NCBI RefSeq assembly: GCF_029871235.1
Contig: NZ_SSOM01000045.1
Coordinates: forward strand, 1-64,000
Source of the DNA: Pseudomonas sp. BN411
GTDB taxonomy: Bacteria; Pseudomonadota; Gammaproteobacteria; Pseudomonadales; Pseudomonadaceae
Direction: 5' to 3'
DNA: 64,000 nucleotides
The stretch's first letter is position 1; each line of letters opens with the position of its first letter. Both the position numbers and the translations under genes were made by a program. Positions 12,236-22,522 of the stretch are shown piece by piece. The notes under the pieces are model-generated. The model did not search any database. It worked only from the letters and a program-made list of their open reading frames with translations, and was not told where the DNA came from.

Positions 12236-12490
12236 ATTGCAGAAGCGGTGGGGCGGGGACTCCGCCCCTTCAGAAGGCCGAGCGGAATCGTTGCAGAGGG
12301 GGACGAGCGGCATGGATGCCGCGAGAGGCGTGTGGGGCCATGGATGGCCCCTCTCGCCGGGCCCCTGGAGCGACGATGGAGGGAGGGAATCCGGCGAAGC
12401 CGGGCCGGATGCAGGGGCAAGCCCTTTTGGTTTCTTTTGGGGCGACTGCCAAAAGAGACTCGCCGGGAGGCGAAACCAGAAACACCTACA
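12236..12490. repeat. Mosaic intergenic repeat region of Pseudomonas type
   Basis: About 250 bp of stacked small palindromes: GGGGCGGGGACTCCGCCCC, GGGGCCATGGATGGCCCC, CCGGCGAAGCCGG and a long arm pair CCCTTTTGGTTTCTTTTGG / CCAAAAGAGACTCGCC. Several open frames cross it in both directions but none has a ribosome binding site or resembles a known protein. It resembles a dispersed non-coding repeat common in pseudomonads. It fills most of the 568-bp gap between the GMC and hydrolase genes; the remaining 12491-12654 shows nothing else I can support. Confidence 0.6.
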
Positions 12491-12654
12491 GAACTCGGCA
12501 ATCACCCTGGCTCAGGACGTTCTAGCCACTCTTTAAACGAACCCAACGACCGTTCGGCGCTGGTCATCAAACTGTCACGGTTCTGTGGCAGAGCGACACA
12601 CGGAAATTCATCAGAATTGCGTTCGACTGGGGTTTTGCGTTCTGGATTTCCAAC

Positions 12655-13653
12655 ATGCGTGTGCTGATCCTGCTCGCCGCGCTCATTTGCGGCCTGCCTT
12701 CATTTGCTTTCGCCAACGCTCGCTGCGATGTGACCGTGCCGACGGAAACCGTCGACCTGGGCGAGGTGCGTCTGGCGTACCAGAGCGTGGGGCGCGAGCG
12801 CGATCCGGCACTGCTGATGATCATGGGCCTGGGTGGGCAGCTCATCCACTGGCCGGATGAGGTGGTAGAGCGCCTGTGCGAGAGCGGCTTCCGGGTGATT
12901 CGCTTCGACAATCGCGATGTCGGGCTGTCCGCCTGGATAGGTACCGCGCCTTCGGCGAACCTTCCCTATGAAGCGGTGCGCTATCGCCTGGGCCTGCCGG
13001 TGTCGGCGCCTTACGGCCTGCGCGACATGGCGCGTGATTCGCTGAACCTGCTGGACGCGCTGCATATCCGCCAGGCCCACGTCCTGGGCGCCAGCATGGG
13101 CGGGATGATCGCCCAGCACCTGGCGGACCTGGCCCCGGAACGGGTGCTCAGCCTGACCCTGGTGATGACCAGCTCCGGCGCCCAGGGCCTGCCGGCGCCG
13201 AGTGCAGCCTTGCTCGACCTGCTGGCGCGGCGCGAGGCGCCGAGCCGCGAGGTGGCCATCCAGCAACAGGCCGACCTGCTGGCCGCCCTCGGTAGCCCGG
13301 AGGTCAGTGATGATCGTGAGCAACTGGTCGAACAGGCCGCTCGTGCCTATGACCGTTCCTTCAATCCCGAAGGCGTGCAGCGGCAGATCCTGGCGATTCT
13401 CGCCGAGCCCAGCCGCGTCGACATGCTCAACCGCCTGCGGGTGCCGACCCTGGTGGTGCACGGCACCGCCGATCCGCTACTGCCGGTGATGCACGGCGTG
13501 CATGTGGCGGCGCATATCAAGGGTTCGGAACTGAAGCTGATTCCCGGCCTGGCCCATCGCTTCCAGGAAGCCTTCAAGGAGCCGCTGCTATCGGCGGTAC
13601 TGCCGCACCTGATGGCCCATCGTCGTGCTGAGGGGCATGTGGCGCAGCTTTGA
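12655..13653 (+). CDS. Exported alpha/beta-fold hydrolase
   Basis: Protein of 332 residues with a signal peptide (MRVLILLAALICGLPSFAFA, cleavage near residue 20), so it should act in the periplasm or outside the cell. The alpha/beta hydrolase core has nucleophile Ser147 in GASMGG, an acid at Asp273 (VVHGTADP) and His301 (GLAHRF), a complete catalytic triad. It resembles the large group of esterases and peptidases without a known substrate. It stands alone: repeats lie upstream, and a Y-shaped repeat follows 32 bp after its stop, ahead of the convergent glpD. Confidence 0.88.
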   Translation: MRVLILLAALICGLPSFAFANARCDVTVPTETVDLGEVRLAYQSVGRERDPALLMIMGLGGQLIHWPDEVVERLCESGFRVIRFDNRDVGLSAWIGTAPSANLPYEAVRYRLGLPVSAPYGLRDMARDSLNLLDALHIRQAHVLGASMGGMIAQHLADLAPERVLSLTLVMTSSGAQGLPAPSAALLDLLARREAPSREVAIQQQADLLAALGSPEVSDDREQLVEQAARAYDRSFNPEGVQRQILAILAEPSRVDMLNRLRVPTLVVHGTADPLLPVMHGVHVAAHIKGSELKLIPGLAHRFQEAFKEPLLSAVLPHLMAHRRAEGHVAQL

Positions 13654-13685
13654 TCGCTGTCGGCGCCTGATTTCGTCGGGGCTCT

Positions 13686-13783
13686 TGTGGGGGCGAATTC
13701 ATTCGCGAAGGGATGCGTAGCGTCCCCCTATGGGACCCACGGCCGAACCTTCGGTCCGGTTAGCGAATGAATTCGCCCCCACA
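13686..13783. repeat. 98-bp Y-shaped inverted repeat, copy B
   Basis: Outer arms TGTGGGGGCGAATTCATTCG and CGAATGAATTCGCCCCCACA with inner hairpins GGGATGC-gta-GCGTCCC and GGCCGAA-cc-TTCGGTC. The inner stems differ in sequence from the other copies but keep the pairing, including wobble pairs. It sits between the convergent stops of the hydrolase (32 bp away) and glpD (8 bp away). Confidence 0.85.
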
Positions 13784-13791
13784 TGTACACC

Positions 13792-15321
13792 TCAGGCCGC
13801 ATCCGCCCGCGGCCGGCGCGGATGTTCGTGCTTCAGGTACTGAGCCAGGCGCGCCTGCTGGGTCGTACTCATGAACAGGCCGAGCTTGGTACGGCGCCAG
13901 AGGATGTCCTCGGCGCTGGCCGCCCATTCTTCCTGGCAGAGATAGTCCACTTCCCGCGTATAGAGGCCGGCGCCCAGGTGTTCGCCGAGGTCTGTCAGTT
14001 CGCGGACGTTGCGCAGCAGGTGCCAGCTGCGACTGCCATAGAGGTTGGCCCAGCGCCGGGCGATGTGGGTGGGCAGCCAGCCGAAGCTGGAACAGAGGGC
14101 CTCCACCAGGGCGCTGCGGCTTTCCATCTGTTCACCACCGGGCAACGGCGCGCTGGCGGTCCAGGGGCCCTTGGCGAAGGGGAACCAGGGCACGAGCTGC
14201 TGCAGGGCGGCTTCGGCGAGTTTGCGGTAGGTGGTGAGCTTGCCGCCGAACACCGAAAGCAGGGGGGCATCGCCGGGATGGGCGGAAAGGGCCAGGGTGT
14301 AGTCACGGGTCACCGCTGACGGATCGTCCGATTCGTCATCGCACAGCGGACGCACGCCGGCATAGCTGTGGAGGATGTCCTGCTCGCTCAACTGGCGCTT
14401 GAAATGGCAATTGACCACGTCCAGCAGGTAGCGGGTCTCTTCGGCAGTGATCGCCACCTCGGCCGGATCGCCGTGGTATTCGCGGTCGGTGGTGCCGATC
14501 AGCGTGAAACGCTCCAGGTAGGGAATCGCGAAGACGATGCGGCGGTCCTCGTTCTGCAGGATGTAGGCCTGCTCGCCGTCATGCAGGCGCGGCACGATGA
14601 TGTGGCTGCCCTGGATCAGGCGCACGCCGTAGGGCGCCGCCTGCTTGAGGTCCTGCTCGATGAAGCGTGCTACCCAGGGGCCGGCGGCGTTCACCAGGGC
14701 GCGGGCGCGGATCGACAACAGGCTGCCATCGGCACGCTCCAGGTGGATATGCCAGAGGCCCTTGCTGCGGCGGGCGCTGACGCAGCGGGTGCGGGTATGC
14801 ACATGGGCGCCGCGCTCGCGGGCGGCCATGGCGTTGAGCACCACCAGGCGGGCGTCGTCGACCCAGCAATCGGAGTATTCGAAGCCTTGGGTGATCTCCG
14901 CCTGCAGCGGGCTGCCGGCGCCGAAACGCAAGCCACGGGAAGCGGGCAGGCGCTTGCGCTTGCCGAGGTGGTCGTAGAGGAACAGGCCGGCGCGGATCAT
15001 CCATGCCGGGCGCAGGTGTGGCCGGTGGGGCAGGATGAAGCGCAGCGGTTTGACGATGTGCGGCGCCTTGGCGAGCAGCACTTCGCGCTCGGCCAGGGCT
15101 TCGCGTACCAGGCGGAATTCGTGGTGCTCCAGGTAGCGCAGGCCGCCATGGATCAGTTTGCTGCTGGCCGATGAGGTGTGCTGGGCGAGGTCGTCCTTCT
15201 CGCAGAGGAACACCGATAGGCCCCGGCCAGCCGCGTCGGCGGCAATGCCGACGCCATTGATGCCGCCACCGACGATGGCGAGGTCATAGACCTCGGCGAT
15301 AGGGGAATGGTTGTGATTCAT
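13792..15321 (-). CDS. glpD: Aerobic glycerol-3-phosphate dehydrogenase
   Basis: Membrane-associated FAD enzyme that oxidises glycerol-3-phosphate to dihydroxyacetone phosphate and feeds electrons to quinones. The chosen ATG at 15321 gives 509 residues starting MNHNHSPIAEVYDLAIVGGG, the family's normal N-terminus; an earlier in-frame start would add 11 residues with no support. Visible motifs are the Rossmann motif GGGINGVGIAADAAGRG and SSASSKLIHGGLRYL. It is transcribed in the same direction as glpR, 137 bp downstream of it. On the minus strand the intergenic region holds TTTGTTCGCTC and TGAACATTGAAA, possible GlpR half-sites, noted with low confidence. Confidence 0.96.
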   Translation of the reverse strand: MNHNHSPIAEVYDLAIVGGGINGVGIAADAAGRGLSVFLCEKDDLAQHTSSASSKLIHGGLRYLEHHEFRLVREALAEREVLLAKAPHIVKPLRFILPHRPHLRPAWMIRAGLFLYDHLGKRKRLPASRGLRFGAGSPLQAEITQGFEYSDCWVDDARLVVLNAMAARERGAHVHTRTRCVSARRSKGLWHIHLERADGSLLSIRARALVNAAGPWVARFIEQDLKQAAPYGVRLIQGSHIIVPRLHDGEQAYILQNEDRRIVFAIPYLERFTLIGTTDREYHGDPAEVAITAEETRYLLDVVNCHFKRQLSEQDILHSYAGVRPLCDDESDDPSAVTRDYTLALSAHPGDAPLLSVFGGKLTTYRKLAEAALQQLVPWFPFAKGPWTASAPLPGGEQMESRSALVEALCSSFGWLPTHIARRWANLYGSRSWHLLRNVRELTDLGEHLGAGLYTREVDYLCQEEWAASAEDILWRRTKLGLFMSTTQQARLAQYLKHEHPRRPRADAA

Positions 15322-15458
15322 GGGCAGGCACCAAGGTCGAAACTGAACTTTCAATGTTCATTTCCGAAAATAGCCTAGATGAGAGCGAACAAAATGACCA
15401 GCCCGATGCGCGGTTTCGCGCCAGGTGGTCATTGAAAATTCATGCGGGGGAGGGCGGG

Positions 15459-16217
15459 TCAGACCCGCTCGAGGTGCACCTTGTGCTCGGCCAGCAGGCG
15501 GCCCAGCGCGGGGGAGGGCTGGTGGTCGGTGAACAGACGGTCCACCAGTGCGATGGACCCTAGGCGAACCACGGCGTTGCGGCCGAACTTGCTGGAGTCA
15601 GCGGCGAGGAACACCTGTCGGGCGTTTTCGATGATGGCCTGGGAAACCCGCACTTCTTGGTAGTCGAAGTCCAGCAGGCTGCCGTCTTCATCGATGCCGC
15701 TGATGCCCACCAGGGCGTAATCCACCTTGAACTGCTGGATGAAATCCACCGCCGCCTGGCCGACGATGCCACCGTCGCTGCGTACGGTGCCGCCGGCCAC
15801 CAGTACTTCGAAATCCGGCTTGTCCGCCAGTTGCGCAGCCACGTGCAGGTTGTTGGTGATCACCTTCAGGCCCTTGTGGCCCATCAGGGCGCGGGCGATG
15901 GCTTCGGTGGTGGTGCCGATGTTGATGAACAGCGAGGCGTGGTCGGGGATGTACTCGGCCACCGCATCGGCGATGCGCTGCTTCTCGTCGCGGTTCTGCC
16001 CGGCGCGCATGGCGTAGGCGGTGTTCTGGATGCTCGACGCTTCGCTGGCCGCGCCACCGTGGGTACGCCGCAGCAGGCCGTGTTCAGCGAGCTGGTTGAT
16101 GTCGCGGCGGATGGTCTGCGGGGTGACGCCGAAGGCCTGGGCCAGTTCGTCAATGCTGACGTAGCCACGTTCGCGGGCGAGGTCGAGGATGTCTTGTTGC
16201 CGTGGGCCCAGGTTCAT
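15459..16217 (-). CDS. glpR: DeoR-family repressor of glycerol metabolism
   Basis: Transcriptional repressor of 252 residues whose usual inducer is glycerol-3-phosphate. The N-terminal winged helix-turn-helix is plain ([20 protein letters not shown]), followed by the DeoR C-terminal sensor fold with [14 protein letters not shown] and [12 protein letters not shown]. It is upstream of and co-oriented with glpD, and near glpK, which fits regulation of the glp genes. The divergent ybaK-type gene starts 101 bp away. Confidence 0.95.
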   Translation of the reverse strand: MNLGPRQQDILDLARERGYVSIDELAQAFGVTPQTIRRDINQLAEHGLLRRTHGGAASEASSIQNTAYAMRAGQNRDEKQRIADAVAEYIPDHASLFINIGTTTEAIARALMGHKGLKVITNNLHVAAQLADKPDFEVLVAGGTVRSDGGIVGQAAVDFIQQFKVDYALVGISGIDEDGSLLDFDYQEVRVSQAIIENARQVFLAADSSKFGRNAVVRLGSIALVDRLFTDHQPSPALGRLLAEHKVHLERV

Positions 16218-16318
16218 GCTGGCTCCTTGTTTTGCGCGGCATTATAGCGGTGGGCTGTCGAATCACCGCTTTTCCGCTAAGGTACGCCGAATCTGTCGCA
16301 GGATTTTCACAATCGAAC

Positions 16319-16789
16319 ATGACTCCCGCCATCGATCTGCTGAAGAAAGCCAAGGCTGAGCACAAGGTGCACAGCTACCACCACGATCCCAAGGCGCCTT
16401 CCTACGGGCTGGAGGCTGCCGAAAAGCTCAACCTGGACCCGGCTCGGGTGTTCAAGACCCTGCTTGCCGCCACCGAAAAGGGCGAATTGCTGGTGGCCGT
16501 CGTACCGGTGGCCGGGACCCTCGACCTCAAGGCCCTGGCCCACGCTGCCGGCGCGAAGAAGGCCGAGATGGCCGACCCCAACCAGGCCCAGCGCAGCACC
16601 GGCTACCTGGTGGGCGGCATCAGCCCGCTCGGGCAGAAGAAGCGCCTGCGCACCTTCATCGACGGCAGCGCTCGCAACTTCGACACCGTCCACGTCAGCG
16701 CCGGCCGGCGCGGGCTGGAGGTCGAACTCTCGGCCGACACCCTGGCGACCCATACCCAGGGAAGTTTCGCCGACATCGGCCGCCCCTGA
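16319..16789 (+). CDS. ybaK: Cys-tRNA(Pro)/Cys-tRNA(Cys) deacylase, YbaK/EbsC type
   Basis: Trans-editing enzyme of 156 residues that hydrolyses mischarged Cys-tRNA(Pro). The YbaK fold is recognisable from the N-terminal MTPAIDLLKKAKAEHKVHSY, the segment LDPARVFKTLLA, and YLVGGISPLGQKKRLRTFID, which holds the conserved Gly-Gly and the catalytic-site lysines. I chose the ATG at 16319; an upstream in-frame start would run through the glpR promoter. In P. aeruginosa a gene of this family is likewise close to the glp genes. A bulged hairpin (CACGATCC...GGGATCGTG, 16799-16831) follows. Confidence 0.92.
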   Translation: MTPAIDLLKKAKAEHKVHSYHHDPKAPSYGLEAAEKLNLDPARVFKTLLAATEKGELLVAVVPVAGTLDLKALAHAAGAKKAEMADPNQAQRSTGYLVGGISPLGQKKRLRTFIDGSARNFDTVHVSAGRRGLEVELSADTLATHTQGSFADIGRP

Positions 16790-16798
16790 GGAATCGCC

Positions 16799-16831
16799 CA
16801 CGATCCGCCGCGCAGGGTTGGCGGGATCGTG
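16799..16831 (+). terminator. Hairpin between ybaK and glpK
   Basis: CACGATC-CGCC and GGCG-GGATCGTG form an 11-bp stem with one bulged base and a loop of about 10 nt, 10 bp after the ybaK stop. There is no T-run. It could reduce read-through into glpK. Confidence 0.4.
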
Positions 16832-16878
16832 GACAGGCTCGAAACTGACAACAAGAACGCCAACAAGGAAGCATCCCC

Positions 16879-18366
16879 ATGGCCCAATACCTGCTCGCCA
16901 TCGACCAGGGCACCACCAGCAGCCGTGCCATCGTTTTCAGCGCCCAGGGCCTGCCGGTGGCGCGCGCCCAGCAGGAGTTCAAGCAGTACTTCCCCAAGGA
17001 CGGCTGGGTGGAGCATGACGGCGAGGAAATCTGGCTGACCACACTCAAGGTCTGTCGTGAGGCCATCGAGCAGAGCGGCCTTAACCCTGCCGATATCGCC
17101 GCCATCGGCATTACCAACCAGCGTGAGACGACCCTGGTCTGGGACGCGGTGACTGGCACGCCCATCCACCCAGCCATCGTCTGGCAGGACCGCCGCACCG
17201 CGGACTATTGCGCCTCGCTCAAGGCCGCTGGCCACGAGGCAGATGTGGCCAATCGTACCGGCCTGCTGATCGACCCCTATTTCTCCGCCACCAAGCTGCG
17301 CTGGGTGCTGGAAAACGTGCCGGGCGCCCGTGAGCGCGCCGAGCGTGGCGAACTGCGTTTCGGCACGGTGGATTGCTTCCTGCTGTGGCGCCTGACCGGC
17401 GGCAAGGTGCATCGCACTGACGCCACCAACGCCTCGCGGACTCTGCTGTTCAACATCCACAGCCAGCAGTGGGACGCGGAACTGCTGCGCCTGTTCGACA
17501 TTCCCGAAAGCCTGCTGCCGGAGGTGCTGGACTGCGCGGCGGAGTTTGGCGATACGGATGCGGCACTGCTCGGCGCCAGCATTCCGGTACGCGGCATGGC
17601 CGGCGACCAGCAGGCGGCGCTGATCGGCCAGGCCTGCTTCCAGCCGGGAATGGTGAAGAGCACCTACGGCACCGGCTGCTTCATGATCCAGAACACCGGT
17701 GACCAGCCGGTGGTTTCGCGCAACCGTCTGCTGACCACCGTGGGATACCGCCTGAATGGCAAGGTGAGTTATGCGGTGGAAGGCAGCATCTTCGTCGCCG
17801 GCGCCGCTGTGCAGTGGCTGCGTGACGGCATCAAGCTGATCAGCCACGCCCGCGATACCGAGGCCCTGGCCGAGCAGACCGGCGACGCCTGTGGCGTGTA
17901 CCTGGTGCCGGCCTTCACCGGCCTCGGCGCTCCGTACTGGGACCCACGCGCACGCGGCGCCATCTTCGGCCTGACCCGCGATACCGGCATCAAGGAAATC
18001 GTCACCGCCGGGCTGCAATCGGTCTGCTACCAGACCCGTGACCTGCTGGAGGCCATGGCCCAGGACGGTGCCGCCGCGCCCAGCGCCCTGCGCGTGGACG
18101 GTGGCATGGTGGAGAACAACTGGGTGATGCAGTTCCTCTCCGACATCCTCGGGGTGCCGGTGGAACGCCCGGAGGTGACCGAAACCACGGCCCTGGGCGT
18201 GGCCTACCTCGCAGGTTTGCAAGCCGGGCTCTATCGCGATCTGGACGAAGTGGCCAGCCACTGGCATCGTCAACAACGCTTTGCCCCGCGTATGGCCGAA
18301 GAGCATCGCAAGAAGCTCTATGACGGCTGGCTGGATGCCGTTCAGAGGGTGCGCAGCGGGGCCTGA
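16879..18366 (+). CDS. glpK: Glycerol kinase
   Basis: Phosphorylates glycerol to glycerol-3-phosphate, the entry step of the pathway finished by GlpD; 495 residues, a normal length. FGGY-family landmarks are the N-terminal ATP-binding [13 protein letters not shown], the glycerol-binding [10 protein letters not shown] region, STYGTGCFM, and the C-terminal [23 protein letters not shown] ribosome binding site precedes the ATG. It lies on the opposite strand to glpR and glpD, and no glpF facilitator gene is in the cluster, unlike the single-strand glpFKRD order I recall for P. aeruginosa. Confidence 0.97.
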   Translation: MAQYLLAIDQGTTSSRAIVFSAQGLPVARAQQEFKQYFPKDGWVEHDGEEIWLTTLKVCREAIEQSGLNPADIAAIGITNQRETTLVWDAVTGTPIHPAIVWQDRRTADYCASLKAAGHEADVANRTGLLIDPYFSATKLRWVLENVPGARERAERGELRFGTVDCFLLWRLTGGKVHRTDATNASRTLLFNIHSQQWDAELLRLFDIPESLLPEVLDCAAEFGDTDAALLGASIPVRGMAGDQQAALIGQACFQPGMVKSTYGTGCFMIQNTGDQPVVSRNRLLTTVGYRLNGKVSYAVEGSIFVAGAAVQWLRDGIKLISHARDTEALAEQTGDACGVYLVPAFTGLGAPYWDPRARGAIFGLTRDTGIKEIVTAGLQSVCYQTRDLLEAMAQDGAAAPSALRVDGGMVENNWVMQFLSDILGVPVERPEVTETTALGVAYLAGLQAGLYRDLDEVASHWHRQQRFAPRMAEEHRKKLYDGWLDAVQRVRSGA

Positions 18367-18388
18367 TGCCGCAGGGACAGGAGGCACA

Positions 18389-19180
18389 ATGGGGAAAGGG
18401 CGGGGATGGCTGAAACGCCGCTGGCAGGTACTGGCGCTGCTGATCGTTCCTTTGCTCTTTCCTACGGCTCGCGCTGAAACCCTGGTGATCGCCGGGGATA
18501 TCTGGTGCCCGATCAATTGCCAGCCCGGCTCGCCACGGCCGGGCATCTTCGTCGAGCTGGCGCGGGAAATCTTCGGCGAGGCCGGCATCAAGGTGGAATA
18601 CCGCGTGGTGAACTGGGCCCGCGCTGTCCACGACACCCGAAGCGGCCGCCTGGATGCGCTGATTGGCGCCGGTATGCAGGATGCCCCCGACTTCATCTTC
18701 ACACCCAGCGCGCCGGGTGTGTCACGCATGTGCTTCTACGTCGCCCCCGGCAGCCAGTGGCGCTACCGGGGCCTGGAGTCCCTTGCCGGGGTACGACTGG
18801 GCAGCATCAACAGTTACAGCTATGGCCAGGAGCTCGACACCTACATTCGCATCAAGCGGAACGACCCGGCGCAGGTGCAGGTGGTATCCGGCGACCAGGC
18901 CCTGGACATGAATGTGGAAAAGGTCTTGCTGGGGCGCATCGACGCCACCATCGAAAACGCCTGGGTGATGGACGCCTTGCTCGCCAGCACTGGGCAGCAA
19001 GGCAAGTTGGTGAAGGCGGGTTGCCGTACGCCGGACGTGCCCATTTACCTCGCATTCTCGCCGGCGCTGAAAGCCAGCGCGCGTCATGCTGCGGTGTTCG
19101 AGGCAGGGCTCAAGCGCCTGCGAGAGTCCGGGCGGATGAACGCGCTGCTGCAGCGCTATGGCCTGCCTCCACTAGACTGA
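18389..19180 (+). CDS. Periplasmic solute-binding protein, family 3 type
   Basis: Secreted protein of 263 residues with a signal peptide (positive MGKGRGWLKRR, then a hydrophobic stretch ending LLFPTARA) and a bacterial extracellular solute-binding protein family 3 fold. It begins as a mature chain at about residue 32 (ETLVIAGDIWCPINCQPG). I chose the ATG at 18389 because GGAGG lies 6-11 bp before it. No ABC permease or ATPase is beside it, so it may be an orphan binding protein or the sensor of another system. It starts 22 bp after glpK and could be transcribed with it. Confidence 0.82.
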   Translation: MGKGRGWLKRRWQVLALLIVPLLFPTARAETLVIAGDIWCPINCQPGSPRPGIFVELAREIFGEAGIKVEYRVVNWARAVHDTRSGRLDALIGAGMQDAPDFIFTPSAPGVSRMCFYVAPGSQWRYRGLESLAGVRLGSINSYSYGQELDTYIRIKRNDPAQVQVVSGDQALDMNVEKVLLGRIDATIENAWVMDALLASTGQQGKLVKAGCRTPDVPIYLAFSPALKASARHAAVFEAGLKRLRESGRMNALLQRYGLPPLD

Positions 19181-19281
19181 TTTTGCTGTACCCCCGATAA
19201 AAGCTGGCCGCTGTACGGCGCGCGGGACGCTGATGGCTGGCAAGCTGGTTTTTCCCACCCCGCTTCAAAAAGGAGCTTGTG

Positions 19282-20064
19282 ATGCAGCTGGAATTCCATC
19301 AGGTCGACGCCTTCACCCAACGCCCATTCGGTGGCAACCCGGCGGTGGTCTATCGCCTCGACGCCTGGCTCGATGACCAGCTGATGCAACGCATCGCCGC
19401 CGAACACAATCTGTCGGAGACCGCTTTCCTGGTGAAGGAGGGCAGTGCCTGGCACATCCGCTGGTTCACTCCCAAGGCCGAGGTGCCGCTGTGTGGCCAT
19501 GCCACTTTGGCCAGCGCCCACGTGCTGTTCGAGCTTTATCAGGAACCGGGCGACCGCCTGGAGTTCATGAGCAAGTCCGGCGAGTTGCGGGTGAGCCGTG
19601 AGGAGGAGGGGCGTCTGGCCCTGGATTTCCCCGCCCAGGTTCCCCAGGAGGTGGGTGTGACTCTGGAACTGGAGCATGCACTCGGCGTTGCCCCGGTGGA
19701 TGCCCTGGGGGCCAACTTCTTGCTGGCGGTGCTGGATTCGGAGCAGGCCGTGCGCGAATGCGCGCCGGACTTCAAGGCTCTGGCGAAACTGCCCTGGTCG
19801 GGGGTGATCGTCACTGCGCCGGGGATGAAGCATGACTTCGTCTCGCGCTTCTTTGCCCCGGTGATCGGTATTGATGAAGACCCCGTAACCGGCGCAGCCC
19901 ACTGCGCGCTGATTCCCTACTGGGCGAATCGCCTCGGCAAGCGCGTGCTACGCGCCGAACAGTGCTCCGCGCGCAGTGGCGATCTCTGGTGCCGACTCGA
20001 CGGTGATCGGGTGAGCATCGCAGGGCATTCGGTGCTGGTGGCCAGCGGCAGGCTTTGGATATAG
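19282..20064 (+). CDS. PhzF-family protein (isomerase/epimerase fold)
   Basis: Protein of 260 residues with the diaminopimelate-epimerase-like PhzF fold. Family features are QVDAFTQRPFGGNPAVV near the N-terminus, LSETAFLV with the catalytic-site glutamate at about residue 45, LCGHATLASAHVL, and GIDEDPVTGAAHCAL near the C-terminus. PhzF itself isomerises a phenazine precursor, but most members, probably including this one, are not phenazine enzymes; no phz genes are present here. The ATG at 19282 is placed well after an AGGAG site; a GTG three bases earlier is the alternative. The neighbours do not suggest a pathway. Confidence 0.87.
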   Translation: MQLEFHQVDAFTQRPFGGNPAVVYRLDAWLDDQLMQRIAAEHNLSETAFLVKEGSAWHIRWFTPKAEVPLCGHATLASAHVLFELYQEPGDRLEFMSKSGELRVSREEEGRLALDFPAQVPQEVGVTLELEHALGVAPVDALGANFLLAVLDSEQAVRECAPDFKALAKLPWSGVIVTAPGMKHDFVSRFFAPVIGIDEDPVTGAAHCALIPYWANRLGKRVLRAEQCSARSGDLWCRLDGDRVSIAGHSVLVASGRLWI

Positions 20065-20133
20065 GGCGCGAAGCGATCGAAAAGCTCTGATTGGCTTTCG
20101 GTCAGAGCACCACCTTCTACGAACGTGGATGTT

Positions 20134-21239
20134 TCAGAGTGCGCCGCTGATGCGGCGTACGCCGGAATCCTGGGGCGTGAAGTGGGCGGCGACGCTGCCC
20201 TGGGCCGGAAACACCACCAGGTGATCGGCGGCGATGCGGATGCCGACTTCCTGTCCGGGCTGGTGGTCGGCATGGCTGGGGAAGATCGACTCCAGCTGGC
20301 TGCCAGTGGCCAGCTGCAGGCGGTAAAGAGTCGCGGCGCCGAGGAAGGTCTTGCCGATCACCTTGGCGCGCAGGTCACTTTCCGGCGCATGCACGATGTC
20401 ATCCGGGCGCAGCAGCACGTCCACCGCCGATCCCTGCGGCCAGGTGTAGGCGCGGTTGCCGCGGATGGTGCCCAGTTCGGTGTTCACCGAATCGGCCGAA
20501 ATCAGCTGGCCACGGATGAAATAGCCCTGGCCGACGAAGCTGGCGACGAAGGGGGTCAGGGGCTCGTGATAGAGGTTGTAGGGCGTATCCCACTGCTCCA
20601 GCAGGCCGTCCCTGAACACGCCGACATGGTCGCTGACCGCGAAGGCCTCTTCCTGGTCGTGGGTCACCAGGATGGCGCTGGTGCCGCGAGCCTTTAGGAT
20701 CTCGCGGACTTCCTGGCTCAGGCGGCGGCGCAGTTCGCCATCGAGGTTGGAGAAGGGTTCGTCGAGCAGTAGCAGGCGCGGCTCGGGCGCCAGTGCACGG
20801 GCAAGCGATACGCGTTGCTGCTGGCCGCCGGACAGCTCGTGGGGATAACGCTTGGCCAGGTGGCCCAGCTTCACCAACTCCAGCAGTTCGCCAACCTTGC
20901 CTTCGAAGCCGGGTTCCTTGCGGATACCGAAGGCGACGTTCTCGGCCACGGTCAGGTGCGGGAACAGGGCGTAATCCTGGAACACCATGCCGATGTGACG
21001 CTTCTCCGGCGCGAGAGTGAATCCGGCGCGGGAGATGATGTCGCCGGCCAGCTCGATCTCGCCCTCCAGCACCGGCTCGAAACCGGCGATGGCGCGCAGC
21101 GTGGTGGTCTTGCCGCAGCCCGAGGGGCCGAGCAGGCAGCCGATGTCACCGGCATTCAGATGAAGGTTCAGACCCCGCACAACCTGCTGGTCGTGGTAAC
21201 CGCAAGTGAGGTTGCGCAGGTTGAGGAGCATTTCGCGAT

Positions 21240-21243
<4 letters not shown>
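20134..21243 (-). CDS. ABC transporter ATP-binding protein (FbpC/PotA-like)
   Basis: Cytoplasmic ATPase subunit of 369 residues. Walker [10 protein letters not shown], the Q-loop [12 protein letters not shown], signature LSGGQQQR, Walker [13 protein letters not shown] and switch histidine THDQEEA are intact. A C-terminal TOBE-like domain (from about residue 240) places it with the Fe(III)/polyamine/molybdate importers. Its ATG overlaps the argF stop by 4 bp (ATGA), so translation is coupled to argF. No permease or binding protein is adjacent. I recall the same argF-ATPase pairing in P. aeruginosa (PA3537-PA3538). The substrate cannot be assigned. Confidence 0.9.
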
Positions 21244-22157
<914 letters not shown>

Positions 22158-22268
22158 GGTTACTACCTTTCTTCTTTTGTCACTGGCCGCATGTCCTGGC
22201 CGGGTGTTGCGGGAACAAAGCAGGCGGGACGGGCGGTCAAAGCCGCACGTGGCGACGATTTAGGGGGA

Positions 22269-22310
22269 AGGCGCGATCTTATAAGGAAATGTCGCGCTTT
22301 TCCAATATGC
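22269..22310. promoter_or_regulatory. ArgR operator over the argF promoter
   Basis: Two direct repeats 21 bp apart match the P. aeruginosa ArgR half-site TGTCGC-N8-AA: AGGCGC-N8-AA at 22269 and an exact match at 22290. On the minus strand a promoter TTGGAA-N16-TATAAG (-35 at 22300-22305, -10 at 22278-22283) lies inside the boxes, so ArgR binding should block it. Confidence 0.75.
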
Positions 22311-22522
22311 GCTGGAGGCCGCGTCGTTCGTGGCTATGCGCCTGACGGGGCGGCACTGGCCGGGGCACTCCGGTGCTATCGGAAAGGCCGCTCTAGCTCG
22401 CCATTCGCGCCGGGGCGGAGGTTGTACAACGACCTCGGGGGTGGCGGCAATCACCCATCGCTCCAGATTGTTTCGACCAGGGCGCTTGTCTAAGGTGTGT
22501 CCACACGCAGGCAGCGAGGAGT

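Noticed and set aside
18389-19180. Glycerol-3-phosphate ABC importer component
   Set aside because: The protein is next to glpK, but its fold is family 3 (amino-acid type), not the UgpB type, and no permease is present.
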